64,000 nt of DNA from Acidimicrobiales bacterium (GCA_030747595.1 JASLKK010000005.1:62001-126000); one strand, 5' to 3'; counted from the first letter of the stretch, positions 52,439 through 61,342 are shown. Numbers and translations are program-made. Notes: generated by a model from the letters alone, not told the origin.

Positions 52439-53572
52439 GTGGACCTCGCCTTCACCGACGAACAGGACATGCTGCGAAAGGCCGTGCGCAGCCTGTGCGC
52501 CGACGCCGCGGACTCGGTACGTGCCATGGAGAACGATCCGAAGGGCTTCGACGACGACTTCTGGCAGGGCCTAGCGGCCATGGGCCTGACCGGGCTCATG
52601 ACCTCCGAAGCCCTCGGCGGCTCGGACATGGGGCTGTTGGACGCTGTGGTGGTCTACGAGGAACTGGGCCGCAGCCTCGTGCCCTCACCTCATCTGGCGT
52701 CGGCGGTAGTGGCCGCCGGCGTGCTGGCTACCGCCGGATCCGACGCCCAGCAGGCCGAATGGCTGCCCGCCATGGCCACTGGCGACGCCGTGCTGTCCCC
52801 GGCGTGGCTGGAGCCGGACAACAGCTCGGGCCCCAGCGGCGTCCAACTGACTGCGCAGGCCGACCCGACCAGAGGCGACGACCGGGAATTCGTCCTGACC
52901 GGCGTCAAGCGACACGTCCCCTTCGCCTCGTCGGCCGACCGACTGGTGGTTCTGGCCCGAACGGGAGACCGAAGCGAGGCGATCGACCTGTTCTTGGTGG
53001 ATCCCACGGCCCCGGGCGTCACACTGACCCTCCAACCGACGGTGGCCGGCGACACCCAGTACCGGGTCGACCTCGACGGCGTCCGGGTGACGGCCGACGA
53101 TCGGATCGGTGAGGCCGGTACCGGCTGGACCACCTGGTCGTCGGTCATGACCGACGCAATGGTTCTAGTGGCGGCCCAGGCAGTAGGCGCTGCCGAGGCC
53201 ACCCACGCCCTGACCACGGAATACGCCAAAGAGCGACACCAGTTCGACAAGCCCATCGGCTCGTTTCAGGCCATCAGCCACTATCTGGCCGACGGCATCA
53301 CGGCCATCGACGGTGCCCGGGTGCTGGTCCACCGGGCCGCTTGGACCCGCGACGAGGGGCGGGACGTGGCCTCGCTGGCCCCCATGGCCAAGCTGTTTGC
53401 CACCCAGGCCTGCCGGGACGTGACCGGTGTGGCCATCCAGGTGCACGGCGGTATGGGCTTCACCGTGGAGTGCGATGCCCAGCTGTACTTCCGCCGGGCA
53501 AAATCCTGGCAGCTGAACTGGTTCGACAACGACCACCTCGAGGACCTGATCGCTGCCGCCGTCCTCGACTGA
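52439..53572 (+). CDS. Acyl-CoA dehydrogenase (beta-type subunit)
   Basis: 377 residues, divergent member. N-terminus MDLAFTDEQDMLRKAV, the helix HQFDKPIGSFQAISHYLAD and QVHGGMGFTVECDAQLYFRRAKS are recognisable, but the middle domain lacks the strong FAD/substrate motif of the partner at 49025. Such beta subunits in ChsE-type heterotetramers are partly degenerate. The start is GTG 52439 with AGGAG eight bases upstream. Last gene of the plus-strand arm. Confidence 0.82.
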   Translation: MDLAFTDEQDMLRKAVRSLCADAADSVRAMENDPKGFDDDFWQGLAAMGLTGLMTSEALGGSDMGLLDAVVVYEELGRSLVPSPHLASAVVAAGVLATAGSDAQQAEWLPAMATGDAVLSPAWLEPDNSSGPSGVQLTAQADPTRGDDREFVLTGVKRHVPFASSADRLVVLARTGDRSEAIDLFLVDPTAPGVTLTLQPTVAGDTQYRVDLDGVRVTADDRIGEAGTGWTTWSSVMTDAMVLVAAQAVGAAEATHALTTEYAKERHQFDKPIGSFQAISHYLADGITAIDGARVLVHRAAWTRDEGRDVASLAPMAKLFATQACRDVTGVAIQVHGGMGFTVECDAQLYFRRAKSWQLNWFDNDHLEDLIAAAVLD

Positions 53573-53587
53573 CCCGTCCCAGAAGAT

Positions 53588-53620
53588 GTTGCTTCCGACT
53601 GGGGGCCGGCTGGAAGCAAC
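53588..53620. terminator. 9-bp inverted repeat after the acyl-CoA dehydrogenase arm
   Basis: GTTGCTTCC, 15-base loop, GGAAGCAAC, 15 bases past the stop at 53572. No U-run. It could end the operon or be an operator for the gene at 53690; a weaker repeat CAGAC-GACCG-GTCTG follows at about 53653. Confidence 0.4.
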
Positions 53621-53689
53621 CGGACGTGGATGCCCTAACGTCCGGACCCTGTCAGACGACCGGTCTGCGGAGGACGCCGGGGGGGCACC

Positions 53690-55432
53690 ATGGGAACGTC
53701 TTGGATCATCGAGGGCTCGGTCGATGACCGTTGGCCGATCAACACCCGGGGCAACGTCGGCGAGGTCTTCCCCGAGGTCCTAACTCCACTCTCGTACCGG
53801 CTGGGGGTGATCGCTGCAGAGAAGGCATGGCGTGATGCCTATGCCGAACTCGGAGTGGCCGTGAAGAGCGACTTCGCTGGCGACGACCCGGTGATCATCG
53901 GCCTCTACGGCGGCTACGCCTACCTCAACCTCTCCTACCTGCGAATCCTCGGCGTCCGGGCTCCCGGGTCGTCTCCGGAGGCCATCGATGTGGCTTTCTT
54001 CGGTGAAGGTGATCCCCCGCCCTACGAACCGAGGAAGGGCGACCGGAACCTCCGCTCCACGCTCCGGATCCTGAAGTCGGTGATGGGCGCTCTGGGCACG
54101 AAGGCCATGCCGTCAATGGTGGCCGAGAGCTACGCCCTGGCCGACGCCCACCGAGAGGCCTGTCCGCCACTCGACGCCTCTGACGAGGATCTGCTGGCCT
54201 ACCTCCACGCCTTTCCCGCGGCCTTTGGTCCGGCCTTCAAGAACCACATGCTCTCATCGGGCCTAGCGTCAATCGTGGCCGGCTTTCTGGCTGATGCCTG
54301 TGCAGCGGCAGGTCAACCTGGCCTGGTGACCCACCTACTCGGGTCGGCAGGTGACGTGAAGTCGGCCGAGTACGCCCGCGACCTGTACGCCATTGCCCTG
54401 ACGGTGCAGAACCAGCCCACGGTGGCCGCCGCCTTTGACGCCGGCGTGGCCGGGCTCCTTCAACGGTTGGACGGTTCTCGGGCCGGCGATTCCAACGTGG
54501 CTGACTTCCTCGAACGATTCGCCGCCTTCGTGGCCGACCATGGACACCGCGGCCCCAACGACTGGGAGCTCTCGTCGCGCAACTGGGAGAACACGCCGGA
54601 GATGGCCCTCGTGGCCATCGACCGCATGCGTCTGGCCGACCACGACCTGGACCCGGCGGCCCGCCTAGCCGACGACGGTGAGCGTCGCGCCGCAGCCATT
54701 GCCGTGGTCCGTCCCCACGTCAAGGGACTGGACCGGAAGAATTTCGACAAGGCGTTGGCTGCCACCGGCTGGTGGGCTCAGGCCCGCGAAGCCACCCGGG
54801 ATCGGGCCATTCGCATCGGCGCCCCCACCAAGCAGGTGTACCGCGAACTCGTCCGTCGGGCTGCCAAGCGTGGAGGCGACCCGAATCCGGTGCGAGTCGC
54901 CCTGCTGGATCCACTCGACGAGCTCCCCGCCTACCTGGCCGATCCGGGAGCGTTCGCCAACCTGCTAGCCGAGCGGGGCGCCCTGTTCGACCGGTATGCG
55001 GCAGTCGAACCGCGCTTCTTCATCACCAGCCAAGACGAGGTGCCCACCATCGAGGAGCTCGAAGCCGACCAGGCCGCCCGAGCCGCCGACACCATCGCCG
55101 CTCCCGGTGATGTGCTCACCGGTGCATCGGGATGCCAGGGCGTGGCCCGGGGCCGGGCCCGCATCGTGATGGATCCGGCCGATGCCCTCGACCTCGAGCC
55201 AGGCGAAGTGTTGGTGGCCCCCATCACCGACCCGGCGTGGACTCCGCTGTTCCTGCCGTCGGCCGCCGTGGTGGTCGACGTAGGGGCGCTCATGAGCCAC
55301 GCGGTAATCGTGTCGCGTGAACTGGGCATCCCGTGCGTGGTGTCCGTCGAAGGCGCCACCCGACGGATTCCTGACGGGGCGCTGGTCGAGGTGGACGGCA
55401 CCGCCGGAACGGTCACCGTGCTCGACGGCTAA
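53690..55432 (+). CDS. PEP-utilising swivel-domain protein without ATP-grasp part
   Basis: 580 residues. The C-terminal 90 residues are the PEP-utilising mobile domain with the phospho-histidine in VGALMSHAVIVSRELGIPCVV. The N-terminal 480 residues match the linker part of rifampin phosphotransferase- and PEP synthase-like proteins (SRNWENTPEMALVAIDRM, RNFDKALA-like segments), but the ATP-grasp domain that would phosphorylate the histidine is absent. It may work with a separate ATP-grasp protein or in another way. ATG 53690, no clear ribosome site. Confidence 0.7.
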   Translation: MGTSWIIEGSVDDRWPINTRGNVGEVFPEVLTPLSYRLGVIAAEKAWRDAYAELGVAVKSDFAGDDPVIIGLYGGYAYLNLSYLRILGVRAPGSSPEAIDVAFFGEGDPPPYEPRKGDRNLRSTLRILKSVMGALGTKAMPSMVAESYALADAHREACPPLDASDEDLLAYLHAFPAAFGPAFKNHMLSSGLASIVAGFLADACAAAGQPGLVTHLLGSAGDVKSAEYARDLYAIALTVQNQPTVAAAFDAGVAGLLQRLDGSRAGDSNVADFLERFAAFVADHGHRGPNDWELSSRNWENTPEMALVAIDRMRLADHDLDPAARLADDGERRAAAIAVVRPHVKGLDRKNFDKALAATGWWAQAREATRDRAIRIGAPTKQVYRELVRRAAKRGGDPNPVRVALLDPLDELPAYLADPGAFANLLAERGALFDRYAAVEPRFFITSQDEVPTIEELEADQAARAADTIAAPGDVLTGASGCQGVARGRARIVMDPADALDLEPGEVLVAPITDPAWTPLFLPSAAVVVDVGALMSHAVIVSRELGIPCVVSVEGATRRIPDGALVEVDGTAGTVTVLDG

Positions 55433-55441
55433 CCCGGACCG

Positions 55442-56086
55442 TCAGCCGGTGACGCCGATCGGACAGGACACGCCGGTGCCACCAAGACCGCAGTAGCCCA
55501 TGGGGTTCTTGGCTAGGTACTGCTGGTGGTATTCCTCGGCGTAGAAGAACTCGGATCGATCCACGATCCCGGTGACAATCTCGTCGTAACCAGCCTCGGC
55601 CAGCCGGGGGGCAAAGTCATTGCGGGTGGCCTCAGCGGTGGCCCGTTGGGTGGCGTCGGCCACGTGGATCTCGGACCGGTACTGAGTGCCCACGTCGTTG
55701 CCCTGTCGCATCAACTGGGTCGGATCGTGGTTCTCCCAGAACACCCGGAGCACACTGGTTAGGTCGATCGCCGCGGTCTCCCACGCCACCAGCACGACCT
55801 CGTTGTGTCCGGTGTAACCCGAGCAGACCTCTTCGTAGGTGGGGTTGGGGGTGTGGCCGCCGGCGTAACCCACCGCAGTGGTCCACACGCCGGGCGTGTC
55901 CCAGAACATGCGCTCAGCGCCCCAGAAGCAGCCCATTCCCACGATGACTGTCTCGATGCCGTCGACGAATGGGCCGACCAGGGGTCGCCCGTTCACGAAG
56001 TGGGCGGCTGGGACGGCCATGACATCGGGCCGACCGGGCAGCGCGTCGGCTGGATCCGGAATGGAAAGTGGCTTGTGTCCGAACAT
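55442..56086 (-). CDS. msrA: Peptide methionine sulfoxide reductase A
   Basis: Reduces methionine S-sulfoxide in proteins. 214 residues; catalytic Cys in GCFWGAERMF (about residue 53), GYAGGHTPNPTYEEVCSG, FWENHDPTQLMRQGNDVGTQYRS, and resolving cysteines in the tail (GYCGLGGTGVSCP). The extra 40 N-terminal residues are typical of long MsrA forms. ATG 56086 is six bases after TAGGAT. Confidence 0.93.
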   Translation of the reverse strand: MFGHKPLSIPDPADALPGRPDVMAVPAAHFVNGRPLVGPFVDGIETVIVGMGCFWGAERMFWDTPGVWTTAVGYAGGHTPNPTYEEVCSGYTGHNEVVLVAWETAAIDLTSVLRVFWENHDPTQLMRQGNDVGTQYRSEIHVADATQRATAEATRNDFAPRLAEAGYDEIVTGIVDRSEFFYAEEYHQQYLAKNPMGYCGLGGTGVSCPIGVTG

Positions 56087-56092
56087 GGCGTG

Positions 56093-56098
56093 ATCCTA
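56093..56098 (-). promoter_or_regulatory. -10 box (TAGGAT) of msrA
   Basis: Minus-strand TAGGAT six bases before ATG 56086; leaderless-type start, same spacing as the NUDIX gene. Confidence 0.5.
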
Positions 56099-56143
56099 GG
56101 ACGGGCCCGGATCGACTCGAACCAGATCCGCTCCGACTCCCGG

Positions 56144-56962
56144 TCAGATGGTGAAGGCCAGGCGGGTGGCCATTTGGGTTCCCAGATCGACGTCGCCACC
56201 CACCGTCACCCGACCGTCGTCCAGTAGCGGCTGCGGATCGATCCGACCACCGGTGAGCGACAACCAGTCGTGTGACGACATGGCCAGGGTCACCGTCGGT
56301 TCGCCTTCCAGCTCGTCGACCACCGCCGCCCGTCCATCGACGGCCACCCGAATGGTGGCCTCGACCGGTCCGGTGAGGGTCACCTCGACCCGGCTCCCGT
56401 CGGGCGCTCCCGCCTTCTTGCCGATGACGAATCCGGCCGCAGTACTCACCTCGGCCACTGACATCTCGGCCGGCCGACCGGCAGTTCCCTGCGGGTGACC
56501 CAACGGCGCACGACAGTCCTCGAGGTGGAGCCACGAGTCGTAGACCCGAACGTGCATGAATCGTAGGTACGGCACCTCGCCTACCGGCGACCAGCCGACC
56601 TTCAGGATCTCCTCGTCGGGCATGGCGTTCAGTTGATCGAGCCGTTCGGTCGAGATGGTCCGGAAGGCGTCCAGCACCTCGGCGCCCGACATCGACCGCA
56701 TCGATTCCACCCACTGTTCGTTGCCCGCCGCGATGGCGTTCTTGAGGTGCTCGGTCGGGAACTCGACCTGGGGAGCCTGCTCGCCCCGGAGCATCCGCTC
56801 GGTTCCGATGATATGGGCCAGGTTGTCCTGGACGGTCCAGCCAGGACACCGGCTGGGCGTGGCCCAGTCGTCGGCCGACAAGCCCTCCGCCCAGTCGATC
56901 CACTCGTTCCAGATTTCGGCGAGTCCGCCGAGAATGTGGTCGCGGTCCAACGTGATGTCCAT
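56144..56962 (-). CDS. Mycothiol-dependent maleylpyruvate isomerase family protein
   Basis: 272 residues. DinB-like N-terminal domain with CPGWTVQDNLAHIIGTERMLRG (first metal histidine) and MHVRVYDSWLHLEDCR (later histidines), then an SCP2-like C-terminal domain (VTLAMSSHDWLSLTGGRID). Metal-binding, probably mycothiol-using; substrate unknown. It differs clearly from the paralogue at 45610. CGGAG precedes ATG 56962. Confidence 0.78.
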   Translation of the reverse strand: MDITLDRDHILGGLAEIWNEWIDWAEGLSADDWATPSRCPGWTVQDNLAHIIGTERMLRGEQAPQVEFPTEHLKNAIAAGNEQWVESMRSMSGAEVLDAFRTISTERLDQLNAMPDEEILKVGWSPVGEVPYLRFMHVRVYDSWLHLEDCRAPLGHPQGTAGRPAEMSVAEVSTAAGFVIGKKAGAPDGSRVEVTLTGPVEATIRVAVDGRAAVVDELEGEPTVTLAMSSHDWLSLTGGRIDPQPLLDDGRVTVGGDVDLGTQMATRLAFTI

Positions 56963-57025
56963 GGAATCTCCGTTCGGGGGGGGTCGTTCGTCGAGCGTTC
57001 GGGTCTGGTCAGGGCGTGACGTTGA

Positions 57026-57718
57026 TCAGGGGGTCGGGTTGGCCACGGACTGCCACTCCCGGGCGTCGAGGTAGGGCTTGAACACCTCGCCGACCGCGTG
57101 CAGGTCGGCTGGGGTCTTGGGGCGCTGCAACTCGTAGAGGTGAGGAAACTCAAGCCATCCAAGCACCAGGTCCCAGAGTCGCTCGGCAGCCTCTCCGGTC
57201 GGTGGTTCGATGAGGACCGGGCCGAACAGCTTCCGGGAGTCGTCGGCATCGGCACCTGGGAACACCAACGTCGGGACCCCCCAACCACCCATGCCCAGCA
57301 CACGATCATGATCGGCCCGGACGTCGTCGTGGGTGGTCTCATCGGCCAACGCGGCATCCACGTAGCCGGGATCGAGGTCCATCTCGACGAGCAACTCGCG
57401 GGCTACCTCGGGACGGTGGGGCTTGCGACCCTCGACGTGCAGGGCAGTGCCCGACCGTAGGTACCAGGCGTCGTTCAGCTCCGGGGCCTCACGCTTGAGC
57501 AGGGCGCCGATCCGCATCATCGACCAGCCGTAGGACCACTCCCGTTCCCACGGATGCTTCTTCCCCTCGGCCCGGTTGACCTCCTCGAGGCTGAAGAACC
57601 GCCAGTCCACGTCGAGTTCGAGCCGGTCGCGGACCTCGCGCATCCACAGCGAGGTCTGGTAGGCCCACGGGCAGATCACGTCGAAGTGAAAGTCGACCCG
57701 CATCGGTTTTTCATCCAT
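57026..57718 (-). CDS. DsbA/HCCA isomerase-like thioredoxin-fold protein
   Basis: 230 residues. The N-terminal strand FHFDVICPWAYQTSLWM carries a single Cys (CPWA rather than CxxC), and GGWGVPTLVFPG has the cis-proline. This is the glutathione-transferase-kappa/HCCA-isomerase type, not a disulfide oxidase; no signal peptide. A mycothiol-linked isomerase or reductase is possible. GAGG lies before the ATG. Confidence 0.72.
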   Translation of the reverse strand: MDEKPMRVDFHFDVICPWAYQTSLWMREVRDRLELDVDWRFFSLEEVNRAEGKKHPWEREWSYGWSMMRIGALLKREAPELNDAWYLRSGTALHVEGRKPHRPEVARELLVEMDLDPGYVDAALADETTHDDVRADHDRVLGMGGWGVPTLVFPGADADDSRKLFGPVLIEPPTGEAAERLWDLVLGWLEFPHLYELQRPKTPADLHAVGEVFKPYLDAREWQSVANPTP

Positions 57719-57751
57719 AAACGGAGCCTCGCGCAGACTCGTAGCGAGGGG

Positions 57752-59311
57752 TCAGTCGGGGACACGAAGCTCATGACGGGTCACCTTGCCTAGGGCGTTG
57801 CGGGGTAGGGCATCGACGGCCACCACCCGCCGGGGCAGCTTGTAGGCCGCCAGGTGGTCCTGGGCGAAGGCCCGCAACTCATCGACTTCGGGGCAGTCGT
57901 GTCCGTCGGCCGCCACGATCCACGCCACCACCTCCTCGCCCCACTCGGGCGAGGGCACGCCGGCCACCGCCACCTCAGCCACCGCATGGTGGAGGACCAG
58001 GGCGTCGTCAACCTCCCGGGGATAGACGTTGAGGCCACCGCTGATGATGAGCTCCTTGGCCCGTCCGACGATGGCCAGGTATCCGTCGTCGACCGCGCCC
58101 AGGTCGCCGGTCCGGAACCACGGGTCGCCACCATCCGGATCGGCCACGAACGCCTCGGCCGTGGCCTCAGGTCGCTCCCAGTAACCGGCGAACACGTTGG
58201 GTCCCCTGACGAGGATCTCGCCGACCGGCCCATCAGACCCGTCGGCCAGCCGGACGTCTACTCCGGGCAGCGGGATGCCCACCGCTCCCGGACGTCGAAC
58301 ATCGTCAAACGGGTTGGAGACCAGCATCACCGTCTCGGTCATCCCGTAACGCTCTAGGACCGAAACGCCGGCCCGTTCGGCCAGACGAACGTGGAGTTCG
58401 GCAGCCAGCGGCGCAGAACCGGCCACGCAGAGGCGAAGGCCTCCGAGGAGGTCGACCCGATCGTGGTCGGCCAGGCGGTGGTACATGGTCGGCACGCCGA
58501 AGAACATCGTGGCGTCATGGACGTCGAGGGCGTCCAGCACGTCGTCGGGGGCGAACCCCGACTGCAGAACCGCTGAGGCCCCGGCCAGCAGGGTCCCGTG
58601 GAGGCCCACACCGAGGCCGTGCATATGGAACAACGGCAAACACAGGACGAGCCGGTCGACTTCGGTCCAACGCCAGGCCACACGAACCGACTGGGCGCCG
58701 GCCAACAGGTTGGCCTGGGTTAGGACCGCGCCCTTGGGGCGCCCCGTGGTACCCGACGTATAGCCGATGATCGCCGGATCACCGGGTAGCGATACATCGA
58801 GAAGTGCTGCCGTCCCGTCATCGGCGGGCACGTCGGGGAACGGATCGACCAACTGGGCTACCAGGAGGTCGGGATCCAGCCCTGCCAGCAGTTCGGCCCA
58901 ACCGTCATGGCCGACCAGCGCTGCCCGGGGGGTGCAGTCGGCGATCACGTGGGCCAGTTCAGCCTCGCGGTAGGACCCATTGGTCGGCACCACGACCAGG
59001 CCGAGCCGTAGACAAGCCACATGGGCCACCGCCAGGTCGACGGTCGACGGTCCCGAGAGCAGCAGTCGCTCACCGTCCACCAGGCCCGCCCCGGCCAGAC
59101 GGGCCGCCAGGCGTTCGGTGCGATCCAGGAACTCGCCTCTGGCCACCCACCGGGCCGGACCGCCGTCGATCGAACCCCACAACAGCGGGCGGTCAGGTTC
59201 TGCACCGAGGACCGCGGTCCACGCCCCGGCCAGCGTGCCAGGGCGAGGAAGGTCGAATCCGTCCGGAGCCCCTACCGGCAGGTGTGCACTCCAGTGCCGG
59301 AGATCATTCAT
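57752..59311 (-). CDS. Acyl-CoA synthetase (AMP-forming)
   Basis: 519 residues. P-loop YTSGTTGRPKGAVLTQ, VLERYGMTET, WFRTGDLGAVDDGYL, and the C-terminal lysine in LPRNALGKVTRHEL. Overall pattern is close to malonyl-CoA/methylmalonyl-CoA synthetase (MatB-like) and medium-chain synthetases. It activates a carboxylic acid to its CoA ester, which could feed the beta-oxidation enzymes at 46328-53572. ATG 59311 is seven bases after TACGGT. Confidence 0.85.
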   Translation of the reverse strand: MNDLRHWSAHLPVGAPDGFDLPRPGTLAGAWTAVLGAEPDRPLLWGSIDGGPARWVARGEFLDRTERLAARLAGAGLVDGERLLLSGPSTVDLAVAHVACLRLGLVVVPTNGSYREAELAHVIADCTPRAALVGHDGWAELLAGLDPDLLVAQLVDPFPDVPADDGTAALLDVSLPGDPAIIGYTSGTTGRPKGAVLTQANLLAGAQSVRVAWRWTEVDRLVLCLPLFHMHGLGVGLHGTLLAGASAVLQSGFAPDDVLDALDVHDATMFFGVPTMYHRLADHDRVDLLGGLRLCVAGSAPLAAELHVRLAERAGVSVLERYGMTETVMLVSNPFDDVRRPGAVGIPLPGVDVRLADGSDGPVGEILVRGPNVFAGYWERPEATAEAFVADPDGGDPWFRTGDLGAVDDGYLAIVGRAKELIISGGLNVYPREVDDALVLHHAVAEVAVAGVPSPEWGEEVVAWIVAADGHDCPEVDELRAFAQDHLAAYKLPRRVVAVDALPRNALGKVTRHELRVPD

Positions 59312-59318
59312 CGTCCGG

Positions 59319-59324
59319 ACCGTA
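59319..59324 (-). promoter_or_regulatory. -10 box (TACGGT) of the acyl-CoA synthetase gene
   Basis: Minus-strand TACGGT seven bases before ATG 59311; leaderless-type start. Confidence 0.45.
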
Positions 59325-59362
59325 CCGTCGACGCCGGGGCTGGCCGGATTCGGGAGGGCGAC

Positions 59363-59406
59363 TTGACCCGAGAGACCGGTTGATCCATACTAATGACATC
59401 CATTAG
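59363..59406 (+). promoter_or_regulatory. Promoter and operator of the luciferase-like gene
   Basis: TTGACC (59363-59368), 17 bases, CATACT (59386-59391), then an inverted repeat CTAATG-ACATC-CATTAG (59390-59406) over the predicted start of transcription. GGAGAG precedes ATG 59428. The TetR gene just downstream is the likely source of the repressor. Confidence 0.6.
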
Positions 59407-59427
59407 ATCAACACGGAGAGCAACTTC

Positions 59428-60639
59428 ATGGAATTCGGCATCTTCAGCAACGGCTACACCCCGGGCCCCGCTGCTCACGACTCGGAAAGCGAGCACACCG
59501 AACTGATGCGGGAGGCTGAGTACGCCATCCTCGCCGACAAGCACAACTGGAAGTACATCTGGTTCGGCGAGCACCACGGGCTAGTCGAGTACAGCCACAT
59601 GTCGGCCCCCGCCCCGATGATGGGCTGGGTAGCCGCCCAGACCGACTACATCCACATCGGGTCGGCCATCACCAGTCTCCCGACCAAGAAGGAGCACCCG
59701 GTCCGAATCGCCGAGCGGGCCGCCATGCTCGACCACGTCACGAACAACCGGTTCGAGTTCGGCACTGGTCGGGGGGCCGGAAGCCACGAGCTCCGGACCT
59801 TCAACGTGATGGACCCGAGCGAGACCAAGGCCCAGTGGGACGAGGTCATCCACGAGATCCCGCGGATGTGGGAACAGAAGGACTACGACTTCGACGGCGA
59901 GTTCTTCACCGTGCCCACCCCACACAACATCCTCCCCAAGCCCTACGGCCCCGGCCATCCACCCATCTGGGTGGCCTGCGGCAACCCGCCGACCTTCGCC
60001 AAGGCCGGCTCCATGGGCATCGGCGCCATCGCCTTCAACTTCGAACCCATCCACAACCTCAAAGGCCGGGTCGACGCCTACAAGGAGGCCATCCAGGACC
60101 CGATCGACCAGATCGGCCAGTACAAGAACGACAACGTCATGATGACCAACGCCTGCATCTGCCTGGAGGACCGCGACGAAGCTCGGGCCGTGGCCATGGC
60201 CAAGGGCCGCGGCTACCTGGTGACCATGGTCAACATGTACCACGACACCATGCCCAAGTCGCCCGACGCCATCGTCTGGCCCAACGCACCCATGGATCCA
60301 GGCTGGACCGAGGAACTCCTCGACATGGCCATCGACGGTGGCTACATGCTCTGCGGCAACCCCGAGGAGGTCTGCGAGCAGCTCAACCGCTACCGGGACG
60401 TGGGCTGCGACCAGGTGGTCTTCGGCCTGCCCACCGAGGGCCTCACCCACGACCAGACCCTCGAGATGATCGAGCTGTTCGGCGACCAGGTCATCCCCGA
60501 GCACGACGGCGACCGGGTCCACTCCACTGACCGCTATCGGGCCACCGCCGAGCGCCAGTTCCCCGACTTTGGTTACCCGGTGCCCGAAGGCATTGACGTG
60601 TCGATCATCCCGACCACCGCCCTGCTCTCCCTGGGCTGA
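59428..60639 (+). CDS. Luciferase-like monooxygenase/F420-type oxidoreductase
   Basis: 403 residues, TIM-barrel bacterial-luciferase family. MEFGIFSNGYTPG, WFGEHHGLVEYSHMSAP, RIAERAAMLDHVTNNRFEFGTGRG and PIWVACGNPPTFAKAG are family blocks. The EHH motif and length favour a flavin-type monooxygenase over a small F420 reductase, but the cofactor cannot be fixed. It is followed by a TetR regulator 44 bases on, and has its own promoter with an operator. Confidence 0.82.
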   Translation: MEFGIFSNGYTPGPAAHDSESEHTELMREAEYAILADKHNWKYIWFGEHHGLVEYSHMSAPAPMMGWVAAQTDYIHIGSAITSLPTKKEHPVRIAERAAMLDHVTNNRFEFGTGRGAGSHELRTFNVMDPSETKAQWDEVIHEIPRMWEQKDYDFDGEFFTVPTPHNILPKPYGPGHPPIWVACGNPPTFAKAGSMGIGAIAFNFEPIHNLKGRVDAYKEAIQDPIDQIGQYKNDNVMMTNACICLEDRDEARAVAMAKGRGYLVTMVNMYHDTMPKSPDAIVWPNAPMDPGWTEELLDMAIDGGYMLCGNPEEVCEQLNRYRDVGCDQVVFGLPTEGLTHDQTLEMIELFGDQVIPEHDGDRVHSTDRYRATAERQFPDFGYPVPEGIDVSIIPTTALLSLG

Positions 60640-60683
60640 CGTCCGAACCCGACCGGAACCGCCGAACCGGAAACAGGCGCGCC

Positions 60684-61310
60684 ATGGCCCGCGACGGAAC
60701 CGAAACTCGGACCCGACTTCTAATGGAAGCCGAGCGTCTCTTCGCCGAGGTCGGAGTCTGGCAGGCCGCCACTGGCGACATCGTCCGCTCCGCCGGCCAA
60801 CGCAACGCCTCGGCGCTGACATATCACTTCGGGTCACGTGAGGGGGCGCTCGACGCCATCCTCGCCGAGCACGGCAACCCGGTCGACCAGCGGCGGGGCG
60901 AACTGCTGAGCAACCTTGAGGGAGGACCCACCACTGACACCCCGGCTGTGCGGGACCTGGTGTCGACCCTGGTGCGACCCATGACCGCCGTGCTGGACGA
61001 CCCACGGGGACGCCGCTACGTGCGGATCATCGCCCAACTCTCGGACCGCTTCCCGGCCTGGCGGGACGCCCCGTCGGGCGTTGACCAGACCCATCTGGAA
61101 AGGGCCTTGGACCTCTTGGAGGGGGTGGCCGCCGGCGACGGACCGGCGGCACGCGAGGCCCGCCTGCTGGCCATGATCCAACTCATGACAGTGTCACTGG
61201 CCGCCCGGGCCGGTGAGATGGAACACCGGCGGCCCCACCTCGATTCCACAGCCTACGAGCGGCACCTGGTAGACGTCCTGACCGGTGTGCTCACTGCGCC
61301 CAGCACCTAA
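60684..61310 (+). CDS. TetR family transcriptional regulator
   Basis: 208 residues. The N-terminal HTH is TRLLMEAERLFAEVGVWQAATGDIVRSAG with recognition helix NASALTYHFGSREGALDAIL; the C-terminal ligand domain is helical. Probably controls the luciferase-like gene upstream through the repeat at 59390-59406, and possibly the divergent acyl-CoA synthetase. Confidence 0.85.
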   Translation: MARDGTETRTRLLMEAERLFAEVGVWQAATGDIVRSAGQRNASALTYHFGSREGALDAILAEHGNPVDQRRGELLSNLEGGPTTDTPAVRDLVSTLVRPMTAVLDDPRGRRYVRIIAQLSDRFPAWRDAPSGVDQTHLERALDLLEGVAAGDGPAAREARLLAMIQLMTVSLAARAGEMEHRRPHLDSTAYERHLVDVLTGVLTAPST

Positions 61311-61328
61311 ACCGCTCCACGTGTCCGG

Positions 61329-61334
61329 TACCGT
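61329..61334 (+). promoter_or_regulatory. Possible -10 (TACCGT) of the histidine phosphatase gene
   Basis: TACCGT eight bases before GTG 61343; spacing at the long end of the leaderless pattern. Confidence 0.35.
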
Positions 61335-61342
61335 CGCCCGCC

